From JBMOOG01 sp049324535 (GTDB taxonomy: Bacteria > Pseudomonadota > Alphaproteobacteria > Rhodobacterales > Rhodobacteraceae), in NCBI GenBank assembly GCA_049324535.1, contig JBMOOG010000012.1, positions 58,525-122,524 of the forward strand: DNA of 64,000 bases. Reading direction: 5' to 3'. Each line of letters opens with the position of its first letter. Position 1 is the stretch's first letter. This document shows positions 1-7,907 of this stretch, piece after piece. The translations under genes and the position numbers were made by a program. The notes under the pieces are model-generated. The model was not told the DNA's origin and made no database searches. It worked only from the letters and a program-made list of their open reading frames with translations.

Positions 1-434
1 ATCACCGCGCGGTAGCCGGCGATGTTGGCCATCGACGACAGGGCGTCCATCTTCTGCGCGCGCGAGATGCGCGGCACCATGTCCATGGCGACGACGGTGG
101 CGCCCGATTTGGCGGCCGCGTCGAGCAGGTCCTTGTTCTGGGCGGGATAGAAGAACGAGATCAGCGTCTGCCCTTCATGCAGCCGCTTGACCTCGGCGGG
201 CATCGGCGGGCGCACCTTCGCCACCACCTCGGCCTCCTTCCAGAGCGCGGCGGTGGTCTTGACCACCTTCACCCCGGCCGCCTCGTAGGCCGCATCGGCA
301 AAGCCCGCGGCATCGCCGGCGCCGGTCTCGATCAGGCATTCGTGGCCCAGTTTCTGCAACTGGACGGCCGAGTCGGGCGTCATGGCAACGCGCGCCTCGC
401 CCGGCTGGATTTCCTTGGGTGCGCCGATCTTCAC
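1..434 (-). CDS. pntA: NAD(P) transhydrogenase subunit alpha, 5' part (runs off left edge)
   Basis: This is the N-terminal 144 residues of the alpha subunit of proton-translocating transhydrogenase, the inner-membrane enzyme that moves hydride between NADH and NADP+ using the proton gradient. The start of the protein reads KIGAPKEIQPGEARVA, the typical opening of the NAD(H)-binding domain I, and continues through SFFYPAQNKDLL and VAMDMVPRISRAQKMD, which are also hallmarks of PntA and of the related alanine dehydrogenases. I chose the GTG at 434 because an AGGGGGG ribosome-binding site sits just upstream of it and the protein starts directly at the conserved beta strand. The membrane part and the partner subunit pntB are outside the window. 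Confidence 0.93.
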   Translation of the reverse strand, partial: MKIGAPKEIQPGEARVAMTPDSAVQLQKLGHECLIETGAGDAAGFADAAYEAAGVKVVKTTAALWKEAEVVAKVRPPMPAEVKRLHEGQTLISFFYPAQNKDLLDAAAKSGATVVAMDMVPRISRAQKMDALSSMANIAGYRAV

Positions 435-545
435 TGTGTCGTCCCCCCTCACAGGCTGCGGACCTGCTTTAGCATTGCGCAAGAAAGTTTCACAAGGCCC
501 GGCTGCGCGCGACAGGGCGTTGCCGGGCGCCCGGGCGGCAACCGG

Positions 546-1004
546 TCACAGCCAGCGCCGGGTGCGGGCCGCGAACTGGTCGAACTGGCTGCCGAAGCGG
601 GCGCGCAGGCGGGCCTCTTCGCCCAGGATGAACCGGCGGGTGATGAGCATGACGAAGGCCGGGATCAGCGGCAGCGCCATCAGCGCGCTCCACCACAGAA
701 TCAGGCCCGTGAGCACGGTCGCGTCCGCGAGGTAGATCGGATTGCGCGAGATGCGGAAGACCCCGCCCGTGACCATCGCGTCGGGATCGCGGCGGGGGAC
801 GACGGTGGTGCGCCGCGCGAGCATCTGCACCGCCGCCGCCGCCATCAGCGCGAGACCGGCGAGGATCAGCACGACGCCGACCGCCGGCGCCCCCGCAATG
901 GGCGTCGGCATCCAGCGCCCGATCGCCCAGGCGGCCGCGGCAAAGCCCGCGAGCCAGACCGGCGGCAGGTCGATCGCCTCGCGCAGGGTCAGCCGTTCGG
1001 TCAC
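546..1004 (-). CDS. Isoprenylcysteine carboxyl methyltransferase (ICMT/PEMT-like) family membrane protein
   Basis: A 152-residue integral membrane protein with about four hydrophobic segments. The C-terminal half has the signature of the ICMT/phospholipid methyltransferase family: RNPIY in the SAM-binding loop, followed by a hydrophobic segment and GEE...L....FG. Such proteins methylate small lipids or membrane-bound thiols using S-adenosylmethionine; the substrate cannot be read from sequence. The GTG at 1004 is preferred because a GGGGG tract lies about 8 bases upstream and the hydrophobic protein begins right after it; the open frame further upstream encodes only low-complexity Arg/Gly sequence. 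It diverges from kynU across a 310-bp gap. Confidence 0.8.
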   Translation of the reverse strand: MTERLTLREAIDLPPVWLAGFAAAAWAIGRWMPTPIAGAPAVGVVLILAGLALMAAAAVQMLARRTTVVPRRDPDAMVTGGVFRISRNPIYLADATVLTGLILWWSALMALPLIPAFVMLITRRFILGEEARLRARFGSQFDQFAARTRRWL

Positions 1005-1314
1005 CGGTCGCGACCCCCGCGGGGCTTGGGGCCGTCCTGCGCCGGAAAGGCGGCGGCCTGCGCGGCGCGACCGGGCGACGCCCCCACCCCGGCTGCCCCC
1101 GCCCCGGTTGCCCGAGTCCCCGTGCGCCCGGCCGGCGCCCTGGCCGGCCCATCCGCCGATACCGTGGCTCGCATCGCCCATTCTCCCGATCCGGTCCCCG
1201 ATATTCGCGCCTCTGCCGACCAATGCAAACAGAATCGCCGAAGGCGCCCGGCGGACGCGGCCTCTGGCGGAGCCCGCCCGTCCCGGACTAGTCTCGCCCG
1301 GGAAGGAGACCGCC
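1005..1314. other. Divergent intergenic region between ICMT-like gene and kynU
   Basis: A 310-bp gap between two divergent genes. It is very GC-rich and carries no convincing open frame. On the kynU side a TAGTCT hexamer at 1290-1295 and a GAAGGAG ribosome-binding site near 1302-1308 precede the start codon; I see no good -35 match. Nothing else stands out. Confidence 0.5.
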
Positions 1315-2511
1315 ATGACCACCGATTTCGACGCCACCCGCGCCCTGTTCCATCTGCCCGAGGGCGTGATCTACCTGGACGGCAATTCGCTCGGGCCCCT
1401 GCCCCGGGCGGCGGCGGCGCGGGTTGCCCGCACGATCGAGGCGGAATGGGGCGCGATGCTCATCACCGGCTGGAACAAGGCCGGCTGGATGGACCTGCCC
1501 GCCCGAATCGGCGACCGCATCGGCCGGCTGATCGGCGCGGAACCCGGCACGGTCGTCCTTGGCGACACCCTGTCGATCAAGGTCTATCAGGCGCTCGCCT
1601 CGGCGCTGGAACTCAACCCGGGCCGCCGCGTGATCCTGTCGGACACCGGGAACTTTCCGTCCGACCTCTACATCGCCGACGGCCTCGTGCGCACGCTCGG
1701 GCGCGGATACGAGCTGCGCACCGTCGCGCCCGAGGACGTCGAGGCCGCGATCGGCCCCGAGACCGCGGTGCTGATGCTGACCGAGGTCGACTACCGCACG
1801 GGCCGCCGGCACGACATGCGCCATCTGACCCGGATCGCGCACGAGGCCGGCTCGCTCGCGGTCTGGGACCTTGCGCATTCGGCCGGTGCCCTGCCGGTCG
1901 ATCTGGCGGGGTGCGGCGCCGATTTTGCGGTGGGCTGCACCTACAAGTATCTGAATTCCGGCCCCGGCGGCCCGGCCTTCATCTACGTCGCCCCCCGCCA
2001 CGCCGAGGCCGCGCGGCCGGCGCTGTCGGGCTGGCTCGGCCACGAGGCGCCCTTTGCCTTCGATCTCGACTACCGGCCCGGACGCGGGATCGAGCGGATG
2101 CGGGTGGGCACGCCCCCGGTCCTGCAGCTGGCGGCTCTGGATGCGGCCATGGATGTCTGGGACGGCGTCGCCATGGACGACCTGCGCGCCCGGTCGATCG
2201 ACCTGTCTCAGGCCTTCATCGCGGCGGTCGAGGCCGCCTGCCCCGATCTCGCGCTGGCCAGCCCGCGCGACCCACAGTCCCGCGGCAGCCAGGTGAGCTT
2301 CCGCCACCCGGAGGGTTACGCGATCATGCAGGCGCTGATCGCCGAGGGCGTGATCGGCGACTTTCGCGCCCCCGACATCCTGCGCTTCGGCTTCACCCCG
2401 CTTTACACCTCGATGGCCGATGTCGAGGGCGCGGCCCGGATCCTCGCGCGGGTCATGGCCGACCGCAGCTGGGACCGGCCCGAGTATCGCCGCCGCGCCC
2501 GCGTGACCTGA
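1315..2511 (+). CDS. kynU: Kynureninase
   Basis: A 398-residue PLP-dependent enzyme that cleaves kynurenine to anthranilate and alanine in tryptophan breakdown; the length matches bacterial kynureninases. Visible family features are YLDGNSLGPLP near the N-terminus, DTGNFPSDLY, LTEVDYRTG, the PLP-carboxyl segment WDLAHSAGALPVDL, and the Schiff-base lysine in CTYKYLNSGPGGPAF. The ATG at 1315 has a GAAGGAG site seven bases upstream. The usual partners (tryptophan 2,3-dioxygenase, formamidase) are not adjacent, so the pathway must be completed from elsewhere. Confidence 0.95.
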   Translation: MTTDFDATRALFHLPEGVIYLDGNSLGPLPRAAAARVARTIEAEWGAMLITGWNKAGWMDLPARIGDRIGRLIGAEPGTVVLGDTLSIKVYQALASALELNPGRRVILSDTGNFPSDLYIADGLVRTLGRGYELRTVAPEDVEAAIGPETAVLMLTEVDYRTGRRHDMRHLTRIAHEAGSLAVWDLAHSAGALPVDLAGCGADFAVGCTYKYLNSGPGGPAFIYVAPRHAEAARPALSGWLGHEAPFAFDLDYRPGRGIERMRVGTPPVLQLAALDAAMDVWDGVAMDDLRARSIDLSQAFIAAVEAACPDLALASPRDPQSRGSQVSFRHPEGYAIMQALIAEGVIGDFRAPDILRFGFTPLYTSMADVEGAARILARVMADRSWDRPEYRRRARVT

Positions 2512-2517
2512 ACCGTC

Positions 2518-2850
2518 TCACGGCCGGTCCTGGGCCGGATCGGCCGGACCGCCGGATTTGGCCACGGGCCGGGTGCTCCGCAGGAAGCGCAGCACCAGCG
2601 CCACGGCGGCGGTCAACGGGCCGAGGAAGAACCCCGCCCAGACGCCCGGCGCACCCATGCCGCCTCGCGTCGCCAGCACCGCCGCGATGCCGGCCCCCGT
2701 GAGCCCCAGTGCCGGGATCGCCCCGAGCGGGGCCAGCATCACCGCATCGGCCACCGAGATCGGCATCGTCGCCGAAAGGCCCGCGTCCAGCGGCACCGCA
2801 AGCCGCGCGCTGGGCGCGAACTGTCGGGCGATCGACCTCCAGTCCGCCAT
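2518..2850 (-). CDS. Small membrane protein of unknown function
   Basis: A 110-residue protein with three hydrophobic segments (roughly residues 30-45, 48-62 and 69-90), the last ending in the basic stretch RFLRSTRPVAKSG. I do not recognise the family. The ATG at 2850 follows an AAAAGGGGGG stretch. It lies 38 bp downstream of the amidotransferase-fold gene on the same strand and is probably co-transcribed with it, and its end nearly abuts the convergent end of kynU. Confidence 0.6.
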   Translation of the reverse strand: MADWRSIARQFAPSARLAVPLDAGLSATMPISVADAVMLAPLGAIPALGLTGAGIAAVLATRGGMGAPGVWAGFFLGPLTAAVALVLRFLRSTRPVAKSGGPADPAQDRP

Positions 2851-2888
2851 CGCGCGCGCCCCCCTTTTCTGGCGTTGCGCCGCCCGCG

Positions 2889-3668
2889 CTAGGCGGCCCG
2901 GCGCTGCCCGGCCCAGTCGCGCACGGCGCGCCCGAACGCCTCGAACAGCGGGCGCGAGACCGGATCCTCGGCGGCGCGCCATTCCGGGTGCCACTGGACG
3001 GACAGCGTGAAGCCCGGCGCGTCCCTCACGTAGAGCGCCTCCGGCGTCCCGTCCGGAGCCCAGCCCTCGATCACGATCCGCGCGCCCGGCGTCTTGATGC
3101 CCTGACCGTGGAGCGAGTTCGTCATCACCTCTTCGGCGCCGAGAAGCCGTGCAAAGACGCCGCCCGGCGTGAAGCGCACCGCGTGGCGCAGGGCAAACTT
3201 CTCTTCCTGCGTGCCGTCCGGGGGCATGCGGTGGTTCATCCGGCCGGGAAGGTCGCGGATCTCGGGGTGCAGGGTGCCCCCCATCGCCACGTTCACCTCC
3301 TGAAACCCCCGGCAGATGCCGAAGAACGGCTGCCCGCGCTCGACGCAGGCGCGCACGAGGGGCAGCGTGATCGCATCGCGGCAGCGGTCGAAGGCGCCGT
3401 GGGCCTCGGTCGGCTCTTCGCCGTATTCGGCCGGGTGCACGTTGGGCCGGCCGCCGGTCAGCAGGAACCCGTCACAGACGGCCATGAGTTCCTCGACGCT
3501 GACGAGGTTCGGATCCGCCGGGATCAGGAGAGGCATGCAGCCGGCCACCTCGGCGACGGCCTTGGAGTTCGTCAGCCCGCTGCCGTGCACGGGGTAGTCG
3601 CCGTTCAGCAGGCTCATGTTTCCGATGATGCCCACGATCGGGCGACGGGTCGAAGAATGCGCGCTCAT
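2889..3668 (-). CDS. Gamma-glutamyl-gamma-aminobutyrate hydrolase family protein (class I glutamine amidotransferase fold, C26)
   Basis: A 259-residue PuuD-type hydrolase. It begins at the core beta strand (RPIVGIIGNMS), contains LTGGRPNVHP, the nucleophile elbow PFFGICRGFQEVNV with the catalytic cysteine, NSLHGQ, and the catalytic His-Glu pair in SVQWHPEW. Enzymes of this family release GABA or similar amines from gamma-glutamyl conjugates in polyamine catabolism, or act on related gamma-glutamyl amides. No puuABC-type genes are nearby, so the physiological substrate is open. The start at 3668 is the ATG directly before the conserved domain; the open frame further upstream is not protein-like. 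Confidence 0.88.
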   Translation of the reverse strand: MSAHSSTRRPIVGIIGNMSLLNGDYPVHGSGLTNSKAVAEVAGCMPLLIPADPNLVSVEELMAVCDGFLLTGGRPNVHPAEYGEEPTEAHGAFDRCRDAITLPLVRACVERGQPFFGICRGFQEVNVAMGGTLHPEIRDLPGRMNHRMPPDGTQEEKFALRHAVRFTPGGVFARLLGAEEVMTNSLHGQGIKTPGARIVIEGWAPDGTPEALYVRDAPGFTLSVQWHPEWRAAEDPVSRPLFEAFGRAVRDWAGQRRAA

Positions 3669-3824
3669 GATGGGGCGGAGGATAGGCCGACAGGCGGCAA
3701 TGTAAACGCCCGGCGGTCGCCTTTCGCGTCCCGAGTGAGCAATTGCCCGGTTTTCAGGCGCCGCGGCCGGAGGGGCGGTCGCCGGAGCCGGCGCTTCGCC
3801 TCCGCCCGATCCCCTCGGCCGGCC

Positions 3825-3852
3825 TTGCACCTGCCGGAGGGCCGACTAGGGT
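3825..3852 (+). promoter_or_regulatory. Predicted sigma-70 promoter of pepN
   Basis: TTGCAC at 3825-3830 and TAGGGT at 3847-3852, separated by 16 bp, lie 22 bp before the pepN start codon, with a GAGGAG ribosome-binding site between. The layout matches the other promoters in this window. Confidence 0.5.
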
Positions 3853-3873
3853 CGGGCGCGAGGAGACACCGCC

Positions 3874-6453
3874 ATGACCCAGACGCCTGCCCCGAAGACC
3901 GTCCGCCTTGCCGACTACGCGCCCTATCCGTTCCTCGTCGAGCGGGTGGAGCTGACCTTCCGCCTTGCGCCCCGCGACACGCGGGTGATGGCGCGCATCC
4001 GGTTCGCGCCGAACCCGGCGCGGCCCGGGCGTCACGACCTGCGGCTGGACGGCGAGGGTCTGCGGCTGGTCTCGGCCGCCATCGACGGGCGCCCGCTTTC
4101 GGTCGTGCCCGATGCCGAGGGTGTGACCGTCCCGGCGGCCCACCTGCCTGAAGGCGGCTTCACCTGGGAGGCCGAGACGGGGATCGACCCCGCCGACAAC
4201 ACCGCGCTCGAGGGACTTTACATGTCGAACGGCCTCTACTGCACCCAGTGCGAGGCCGAGGGTTTCCGCCACATCACCTTCTATCCCGACCGTCCCGACG
4301 TGATGGCACCCTTCCATGTGCGCATCGAGAGCGACCTTCCGGTGCTGCTGTCGAACGGCGATCCGCTCGGCGCCGGACCCGACTGGGCCGAGTGGGAAGA
4401 CCCCTGGCCGAAGCCCGCCTATCTCTTTGCGCTGGTCGCGGGGGATCTGGTCGCGCATCACGACCGCTTCGTCACCCGGTCCGGCCGGACCGTCGATCTG
4501 GCGATCTGGGTGCGTCCGGGCGACGTGGACCGCTGCGCCTATGCGATGGACAGTCTGAAGCGGGCGATGGCTTGGGACGAAGAGGCCTACGGGCGCGAAT
4601 ACGATCTGGACGTGTTCAACATCGTGGCGGTCGACGACTTCAACATGGGGGCGATGGAGAACAAGGGGTTGAACATCTTCAACTCCAAGCTCGTCCTGGC
4701 CAGCCCCGAGACCGCGACGGACGCCGACTTCGAGCGCATCGAGAGCGTCATCGCCCACGAATACTTCCACAACTGGACCGGCAACCGCATCACCTGCCGC
4801 GACTGGTTCCAGCTTTGCCTCAAGGAAGGGCTCACCGTCTTCCGCGACCAGGAGTTCACCAAGGACATGCGGTCCGAGGCGGTGAAGCGGATCGAGGATG
4901 TGGCGGCCCTGCGCGCCCGCCAGTTCCGCGAGGATCAGGGGCCGCTCGCCCATCCGGTCCGTCCCGACCACTATCAGGAAATCAACAACTTCTACACGGC
5001 CACCGTCTACGAGAAGGGCGCCGAGGTCATCGGGATGCTGAAATCCCTTGTCGGGCCCGAGGGTTACAGGAAGGCGCTCGACCTCTACTTCGACCGCCAC
5101 GACGGGCAGGCGGCCACCATCGAGGACTGGCTGAGGGTGTTCGAGGACGCCACCGGGCGCGACCTCACGCAGTTCAAGCGCTGGTACACCGATGCGGGCA
5201 CGCCGCGGCTCTCGGTGTCGGAAGCGTGGAACCCGGGGCCGCAGGGCGGCACCTACACGCTCACCTTCCACCAGAAGACGCCGCCGACGCCGGGCCAGAC
5301 CGAGAAACCGCCACGGGTGATCCCGATCGCGGTCGGGCTTCTGAACCCCAACGGCGACGAGGTGGTGCCGACGCAGGTGCTGGAGATGACCGAGACCAGC
5401 CAGAGCTTCCGCTGGGAGGGTCTGGCGGCGCGGCCGGTGCCCTCGATCCTGCGCGGCTTCTCGGCGCCGGTGGTGCTGGACCGCGACGCCGGCCCGAAGG
5501 AACGCGCGTTCCTCCTCGCCCATGACACCGACCCCTTCAACCGCTGGGAAGCGGGCCGCGCGCTGGCGCGGGACGGGCTGATCCGGCAGGTGACCCGGGG
5601 GGACGCGCCCTCGGCCGGCTTCATCGACGCGCTCGGCCGGGTGCTGGCGGACGAGGCGCTCGATCCGGCGTTCCGGGCGCTGGTGCTCCGGCTTCCGCCC
5701 GAGGAGGAGATCGCGCAGGCGCTGCACGAAACCGGCACGGTCCCCGACCCCGACGCGATCCACGCCGCACGCGAGGATCTGGCCCGCGCGATCGCCACCC
5801 GGCTCGAGCGGCCGCTGGCGGCGGCCTTCACGGCGATGGAGCCGTCCGGCCCCTTCAGCCCGGATGCGCACCAGGCGGGCCAACGCGCCCTCCGGCTGGC
5901 CGCCCTCGGCTACCTCAGCCGCATCGACGGGGGCGCGCGGGCGCGCGCCCTTTTCGCCACCACCGCCACAATGACCGAAAGCCAGGGCGCGCTGTCGTCG
6001 CTGCTGATGATCGGCGCGGGCGAGGCCGAGCTGGCCGCCTTCCACGAGCGCTGGCAGGGCAACCGGCTGGTGATCGACAAGTGGTTCGCGCTGCAACCGA
6101 TGCTGGCCGCGCCGGACCGGGCGGCCGCGGTTGCGGAGCGGCTGGCGGCGCATCCCGACTTCGACTGGAAGAACCCCAACCGCTTCCGGGCGCTCCTGTC
6201 CTCGCTGGCGGCCAACCATGCGGGCTTCCATCACGCCTCGGGCGTGGGCTACCGCTTCTACGCCGACTGGCTGATCCGGCTTGATCCGGTCAACCCGCAG
6301 ACCACGGCGCGCATGTCCACGGCCTTCGAGACCTGGCGGCGCTATGACGGCGCGCGGCAGGCGCTGATCCGATCCGAGCTTTCCCGTATCCGCGAGCGGC
6401 CGGGGCTGAGCCGGGACATGAGCGAGATGGTGGACCGGCTTCTCGGGGGCTGA
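3874..6453 (+). CDS. pepN: Aminopeptidase N (M1 zinc metallopeptidase)
   Basis: An 859-residue cytoplasmic M1 aminopeptidase that removes N-terminal residues from peptides. The exopeptidase motif GAMEN is at about residue 259 and the zinc site HEYFHNWTGNRIT begins at His295, with Glu296 as the base, His299, and the third ligand Glu318 in LKEG. The C-terminal half (from about residue 450) is the DUF3458 Ig-like and helical-repeat region typical of the proteobacterial PepN branch. A GAGGAG site precedes the ATG. The stop codon lies inside a 14-bp tandem repeat described separately. Confidence 0.97.
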   Translation: MTQTPAPKTVRLADYAPYPFLVERVELTFRLAPRDTRVMARIRFAPNPARPGRHDLRLDGEGLRLVSAAIDGRPLSVVPDAEGVTVPAAHLPEGGFTWEAETGIDPADNTALEGLYMSNGLYCTQCEAEGFRHITFYPDRPDVMAPFHVRIESDLPVLLSNGDPLGAGPDWAEWEDPWPKPAYLFALVAGDLVAHHDRFVTRSGRTVDLAIWVRPGDVDRCAYAMDSLKRAMAWDEEAYGREYDLDVFNIVAVDDFNMGAMENKGLNIFNSKLVLASPETATDADFERIESVIAHEYFHNWTGNRITCRDWFQLCLKEGLTVFRDQEFTKDMRSEAVKRIEDVAALRARQFREDQGPLAHPVRPDHYQEINNFYTATVYEKGAEVIGMLKSLVGPEGYRKALDLYFDRHDGQAATIEDWLRVFEDATGRDLTQFKRWYTDAGTPRLSVSEAWNPGPQGGTYTLTFHQKTPPTPGQTEKPPRVIPIAVGLLNPNGDEVVPTQVLEMTETSQSFRWEGLAARPVPSILRGFSAPVVLDRDAGPKERAFLLAHDTDPFNRWEAGRALARDGLIRQVTRGDAPSAGFIDALGRVLADEALDPAFRALVLRLPPEEEIAQALHETGTVPDPDAIHAAREDLARAIATRLERPLAAAFTAMEPSGPFSPDAHQAGQRALRLAALGYLSRIDGGARARALFATTATMTESQGALSSLLMIGAGEAELAAFHERWQGNRLVIDKWFALQPMLAAPDRAAAVAERLAAHPDFDWKNPNRFRALLSSLAANHAGFHHASGVGYRFYADWLIRLDPVNPQTTARMSTAFETWRRYDGARQALIRSELSRIRERPGLSRDMSEMVDRLLGG

Positions 6454-6482
6454 GTTTCGGGGGCTGAGTTTTGGGGGCTGAG
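6445..6482. repeat. 14-bp tandem repeat overlapping the pepN stop codon
   Basis: Unit GGGGGCTGAGTTTY is present at 6445-6458 and 6459-6472, with a partial third copy GGGGGCTGAG at 6473-6482. The TGA within the first unit is the pepN stop; the other units also carry a TGA. Confidence 0.85.
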
Positions 6483-6579
6483 TCGGCCGGGGCGCCCATG
6501 GCGTCCCCCGCATCGCCGCGCGTCCGGCATCGGTCGGCCCAAAACCGCGGCACTGTTTCCGGATCGTCGGGCAAGAGGC

Positions 6580-6640
6580 GTTCACGGGGCGCGTGCCGCA
6601 GGTCTGCCGCAATCGGTTCGTCTAAGATCGTCCCGTGAAC
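6580..6640. repeat. 9-bp inverted repeat upstream of a membrane-protein gene
   Basis: GTTCACGGG at 6580-6588 and its exact reverse complement CCCGTGAAC at 6632-6640 are separated by 43 bases and end 23 bp before the next start codon. This could be an operator or chance; there is no other evidence. Confidence 0.35.
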
Positions 6641-6663
6641 AGTCTTTGTATCCGGCCTTTGTC

Positions 6664-7071
6664 ATGACGAGTTTCGAGTATCGCGTTCAGGCCCGCAATC
6701 CGGGCACTTATCTCGCGTTCGGGGCCTGCGGCCTTCTGGCCTGCGTCGCCTGGATCCTCAGGGCGCCCGCCATTGCCTGGGTTCCAGTCCTTGCGCTTCT
6801 CTCGGCGATCCTCTGGCGCCTTGCCGTCAATCCGCGGACCGGGTTCCGCCTCACCGAGGACAGGCTCGAGATCTTTGCACCCGGCGATTTCCGGGTGGTG
6901 CCGCTGAACCACATCGACAGCGTGGCCCTGACCCGCGACGACAAGGGTGCGCCGGACTGCATGATCCATACGCGCGACGGCCGGCGCATCGCACTGCCCT
7001 GCGCCAGCCGCTTCCAGCCCGCCGACCTGCGCCGGCAGTTCACCATGCGGGACGTGCGTATCCTGATCTAG
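6664..7071 (+). CDS. Small membrane protein with PH-like cytoplasmic domain
   Basis: A 135-residue protein with two hydrophobic segments in residues 15-55, followed by a mainly beta C-terminal part (FRLTEDRLEIFAPGDFRVVP, then IDSVALTRDD). That layout, two transmembrane helices and then a short beta-rich domain, resembles bacterial PH-domain proteins of the YdbT/DUF304 type, but I cannot confirm the family. The ATG at 6664 is used; an in-frame TTG 18 bp upstream is possible. The 3' end overlaps the convergent transglycosylase gene by 4 bp. Confidence 0.65.
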   Translation: MTSFEYRVQARNPGTYLAFGACGLLACVAWILRAPAIAWVPVLALLSAILWRLAVNPRTGFRLTEDRLEIFAPGDFRVVPLNHIDSVALTRDDKGAPDCMIHTRDGRRIALPCASRFQPADLRRQFTMRDVRILI

Positions 7072-7658
7072 CGGCAGTAGGGCTGACTGCGGGTCCAGGC
7101 GGCCATCTCGGCAACCTTGGACCGGTCGTGCATCGGTCCCCAGTCGTTTACCAGACCGGCGAGCGCGCCCTTGCCCTCGACCAGGCCACCCCCCTCGGGC
7201 GCCCGGTTCGCGGCGATCTTGACCGCACAGGCAAGGTTGGTGGCCCCGTCGGTCAGACCGCCCCGGCTCAGGTCGCAGCCGACGTAGCGCGCCGTCGCGG
7301 GCGAGATTTGCAGAAGCCCGATGTAGCGCCCGCCGCCGCCCCTGGCCTGCGGGTTCCAGGTGCTTTCGTATTTCGCGATGGTCGAGAAGAGGCCCGCCCA
7401 GAAGGCCTGTCTCTCGGCCGGCGTGCCGTCTTCGTAGCCGGGGCAGAAGGTGGCGACATCCATCGGGACCGTCGAGGTCAGCACCGCGCCTTCGGTGCGC
7501 AACGCATCGAGCGTCGCCTCGGTCCACTGGCCGGCCTCGGGCCGGTGGTCCCAGCGCATCACCGGCATCGCGTCGGTCGCGCCATCCGCGGGCATCACGC
7601 AGGCCGAGGTCGCAAGGACGGCGCACAGGGCCAGCGGCCTGGTCAGGGATTTGAGCAT
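7068..7658 (-). CDS. Lytic transglycosylase, SLT-domain lipoprotein
   Basis: A 196-residue exported protein. The N-terminus is a lipoprotein signal (LALCAVLATSAC) whose cysteine would be lipidated after cleavage. The catalytic SLT domain shows AKYESTWNP, with the catalytic glutamate in YES, and GGRYIGLLQISPATARYVGC. Such enzymes cleave the glycan strands of peptidoglycan with formation of 1,6-anhydromuramic ends. The final third has several cysteines (VGCDLS, LACAVK, QPYCR) that may form disulfides in the periplasm. The ATG at 7658 starts exactly at the signal peptide. Confidence 0.86.
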   Translation of the reverse strand: MLKSLTRPLALCAVLATSACVMPADGATDAMPVMRWDHRPEAGQWTEATLDALRTEGAVLTSTVPMDVATFCPGYEDGTPAERQAFWAGLFSTIAKYESTWNPQARGGGGRYIGLLQISPATARYVGCDLSRGGLTDGATNLACAVKIAANRAPEGGGLVEGKGALAGLVNDWGPMHDRSKVAEMAAWTRSQPYCR

Positions 7659-7852
7659 GGATCCGTCTTGGCAGCACCGGGCCCCCACGGCCGGCGGCGA
7701 GAGACTGTCGGCCGGAGGCGGCGCTGGCAAGCGGTGCCGAGGCCGACCGCGGCGCGCCAAGGGCGCCTCGGCAGGGATCCGCCGGCCGCAAGGGCCTGAT
7801 CGCGGCCGGTTTCGGCAAGGATCCGCCGGTGGTCGCGGGCCGGTGGCCGCGC

Positions 7853-7881
7853 TTGCCTGCCTCGGCCCCCTGTCCTAGAAG
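7853..7881 (+). promoter_or_regulatory. Predicted sigma-70 promoter of gatB
   Basis: TTGCCT at 7853-7858 and TAGAAG at 7876-7881 are 17 bp apart and 27 bp before the gatB ATG; an AAAGGGA ribosome-binding site follows. Confidence 0.5.
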
Positions 7882-7907
7882 GGGCGCGATTGACGAAAGG
7901 GACCGCC

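Noticed and set aside
742..1314. Long N-terminal extension of kynureninase
   Set aside because: The extra residues are low-complexity Arg/Pro/Ala from GC-rich DNA; the ATG at 1315 has a good ribosome-binding site and gives the normal length.
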